From positions 1 through 7,868 of the forward strand of contig CALGAR010000153.1 of NCBI GenBank assembly GCA_937959285.1: a stretch of 7,868 nucleotides of DNA, in the 5' to 3' direction. Shown here in pieces: positions 6,218 through 7,868 of this stretch. The position numbers were made by a program, and so were the translations under genes. Position 1 is the stretch's first letter. Each line of letters begins with the position of its first letter. This DNA comes from an uncultured Bryobacterales bacterium (lineage in GTDB: Bacteria > Acidobacteriota > Terriglobia > Bryobacterales > Bryobacteraceae). The notes beneath the pieces are model-generated. The model saw only the letters and a list, made by a program, of their open reading frames with translations. It did not search any database and was not told the DNA's origin.

Positions 6218-7868
6218 CAGCGAAGAACTAGAGCGGCTTCGCGAAGCTTTCCTCGCAACGGGCGCGGCACGTCCAGTCCTCGAAGGGCGCGCCGCGCTCG
6301 TTGACCGGTTAGTCCGCGACGTTTTCCTTCAGTCGGTCAAGCCAAGCTTCCCCGGCGAAATTGCGCTGCTAGCCGTCGGCGGCTATGGACGCCGGGAATT
6401 GTTCCCCCATTCGGATGTCGATCTGCTGCTGCTCGTCGATCGCGCAGCGCAAACGGAAGAGGCTCGTGAGGTGCTCTCCAATTTCTTCCGCATTTTGTGG
6501 GATAGCAAGCTGCGGATCAGCCACTCGCTCCGCACGCCGCAGGAGTGTAGCGAGCTTCATGAACAAAACATCGAACTAAACATTAGCCTTCTCGACCGCC
6601 GTTTCCTAGCCGGAGACGCCTCTCTCTTTGAACGCCTGGAGGCGCGGATGCCATCCTTCGTGAAATCGCACCGAGCCTCGCTGGAACGCTACCTGGTTCG
6701 GATGGCTCGTTCCCGCCACGGCAAATTCCAGAACTCCATCTACCACATGGAGCCGCAATTGAAGGAGGCGCCTGGAGGCATTCGCGACCTCCAGCTTGTC
6801 TCCTGGCTGAGCACAACGAATTCCCTGCCCGAGGACCTGTACCCTGCCCGTGACTTCCTGTACGCCGTCCGCTGCCGCCTTCACTACGCCATGCAGCGTG
6901 ACGCGAACGTGCTCTCGTTCGACCTCCAGGAAGACATGGCGGAACAAGGGTTCTTGGGGCTGCGGGATCCGGAGACCCTGATGCGGACCTATTTCCGGCA
7001 CGCCCGCTCAGTGCACGCCGCGGCATTGCGCCGCATGGAAGCCATCGAGAGCGCGTCGAGCGGCTTGCTGTCCCAGTTTCGCGACTGGCGCAGCCGCCTT
7101 TCCAACTCCGAGTTCACCGTGCTTCAGGAGAGGGTCTACCTCCGGTCGCATCACGTCCTGGAATCGGATCCGGACGTTGCCCTCCGGCTTTTCGAATTCC
7201 TCGCACGGCATGGCTTACGCCTGTCGACAGAGGCTGAGCGGCGGATCGGAGAAGCCCTCCTTTCCTTGGCCGCCCATTTCTCAAAACCACGCAACATCTG
7301 GCCGCAGTTGCGGACCGCGCTCGCGCTGCCGCATGCCGCCCTTGCGCTCCGGGCATTTGCGGACACGGGCTTGCTGCGCGCGATTCTGCCGGAATGGGAG
7401 GCCATTGACTGCCTCGTAGTGCGCGACTTCTACCACCGGTACACAGTCGACGAGCACACCTTGGTTGCGATCCAGAACCTGTCTGATTTGCGGGAGGCAA
7501 AGGATCGCGCACGCCAGCGGTTCCGGGAACTGCTGGAAGAGACGGAAGATCAGGGCTTGCTGCGGTTCGCGCTGCTTCTCCACGACATCGGCAAGGGTGC
7601 GCGAACCGGCTCCCACGCGATCGAGTCTGTCCGGCTTGCCGACGCCATCATGAGCCGCATCGGCGTCCCCGACGCGGAGCAAAAGACCATCCGTTTTCTC
7701 ATCGAACGGCACCTCGAGCTGTCCTCGCTCATGACAACCCGCGATCTTGAGGACAGCGCGACCGGTCTCTATCTATCCCGGCGTGTCGAGACCATCGAAC
7801 AGTTAAAGCTGCTCACGCTCCTGACCTACGCCGACGTGAGCGCTGTCAATCCATCCGCAATGACGCCA
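6192..7868 (+). CDS. glnD: PII uridylyltransferase / uridylyl-removing enzyme GlnD (3' end cut by window)
   Basis: The frame is open for 559 codons to the window edge. GlnD adds UMP to the PII T-loop Tyr when glutamine is low and removes it when glutamine is high. The nucleotidyltransferase site VGGYGRRELFPHSDVDLLLL spans about 62-81, with metal ligands Asp75 and Asp77. EPQLKEAPGGIRDLQ (187-201) is the conserved segment after it. The HD hydrolase domain shows YTVDEHT (His422) and LLHDIGKG (His464-Asp465), followed by ERHLELS (His507). Both activities therefore look intact. E. coli GlnD has about 890 residues, so roughly 300, including the two glutamine-sensing ACT domains, lie beyond the window. 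The ATG at 6192 is inside glnB (26-bp overlap) with only a weak GGA before it, so coupled translation is likely. No other ATG lies near this N-terminus. Confidence 0.95.
   Translation, partial: MSGAKQPCNSEELERLREAFLATGAARPVLEGRAALVDRLVRDVFLQSVKPSFPGEIALLAVGGYGRRELFPHSDVDLLLLVDRAAQTEEAREVLSNFFRILWDSKLRISHSLRTPQECSELHEQNIELNISLLDRRFLAGDASLFERLEARMPSFVKSHRASLERYLVRMARSRHGKFQNSIYHMEPQLKEAPGGIRDLQLVSWLSTTNSLPEDLYPARDFLYAVRCRLHYAMQRDANVLSFDLQEDMAEQGFLGLRDPETLMRTYFRHARSVHAAALRRMEAIESASSGLLSQFRDWRSRLSNSEFTVLQERVYLRSHHVLESDPDVALRLFEFLARHGLRLSTEAERRIGEALLSLAAHFSKPRNIWPQLRTALALPHAALALRAFADTGLLRAILPEWEAIDCLVVRDFYHRYTVDEHTLVAIQNLSDLREAKDRARQRFRELLEETEDQGLLRFALLLHDIGKGARTGSHAIESVRLADAIMSRIGVPDAEQKTIRFLIERHLELSSLMTTRDLEDSATGLYLSRRVETIEQLKLLTLLTYADVSAVNPSAMTP

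Noticed and set aside
6583..7712. Minus-strand open frames opposite glnD (for example 6583-7026 and 7281-7712)
   Set aside because: The plus frame encodes clear GlnD motifs throughout. The reverse frames are by-products of high GC content.
1..7868. CRISPR array, tRNA, transposase or prophage elements
   Set aside because: No regularly spaced repeats, no tRNA-like cloverleaf and no transposase or integrase motifs were seen on either strand.

Overview
The window holds seven protein genes in two divergent blocks separated by one 361-bp control region (4121-4481). Both ends cut through a gene. The mix of genes suggests an Acidobacteriota genome of the Solibacter/Bryobacter type: secreted PQQ-type sorbosone dehydrogenase-like enzymes, a c7-like multiheme cytochrome, an OmpL-like porin, and an amt-PII-glnD cluster, mostly in GC-rich DNA. 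This assignment is inferred from gene content, not from a marker gene. No rRNA, tRNA, CRISPR array, insertion sequence or other mobile element was seen.

Left block (minus strand, read from 4120 down to 1). The order of transcription is an outer-membrane beta-barrel porin, a secreted PQQ-type sugar/aldehyde dehydrogenase, a seven-heme c-type cytochrome, and a second copy of the dehydrogenase cut by the window edge. The first dehydrogenase and the cytochrome share a GTGA stop/start overlap. The two dehydrogenases are about 78% identical over 315 ungapped residues (hand count), so a duplication flanks the cytochrome gene. A working model is that the porin admits a sugar or aldehyde, the dehydrogenases oxidise it in the periplasm, and the multiheme cytochrome takes the electrons. 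The substrate and the electron acceptor cannot be read from the sequence.

Right block (plus strand, from 4482 to the end). An Amt ammonium channel is followed after 14 bp by a PII signal protein, and the PII gene overlaps the start of glnD (PII uridylyltransferase / uridylyl-removing enzyme) by 26 bp. This puts the channel, the regulator that can plug it and the enzyme that modifies the regulator in one transcription unit. Catalytic and binding residues are intact in all three, but glnD is cut before its C-terminal ACT domains.

Control region. The 361 bp between the divergent blocks carry a perfect 11-bp inverted repeat (4193-4203 and 4313-4323). Each copy lies next to the -10 position of a possible promoter that reads away from the centre. 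This is the least explained feature of the window and hints that a carbon-oxidation operon and a nitrogen-assimilation operon share a regulator.
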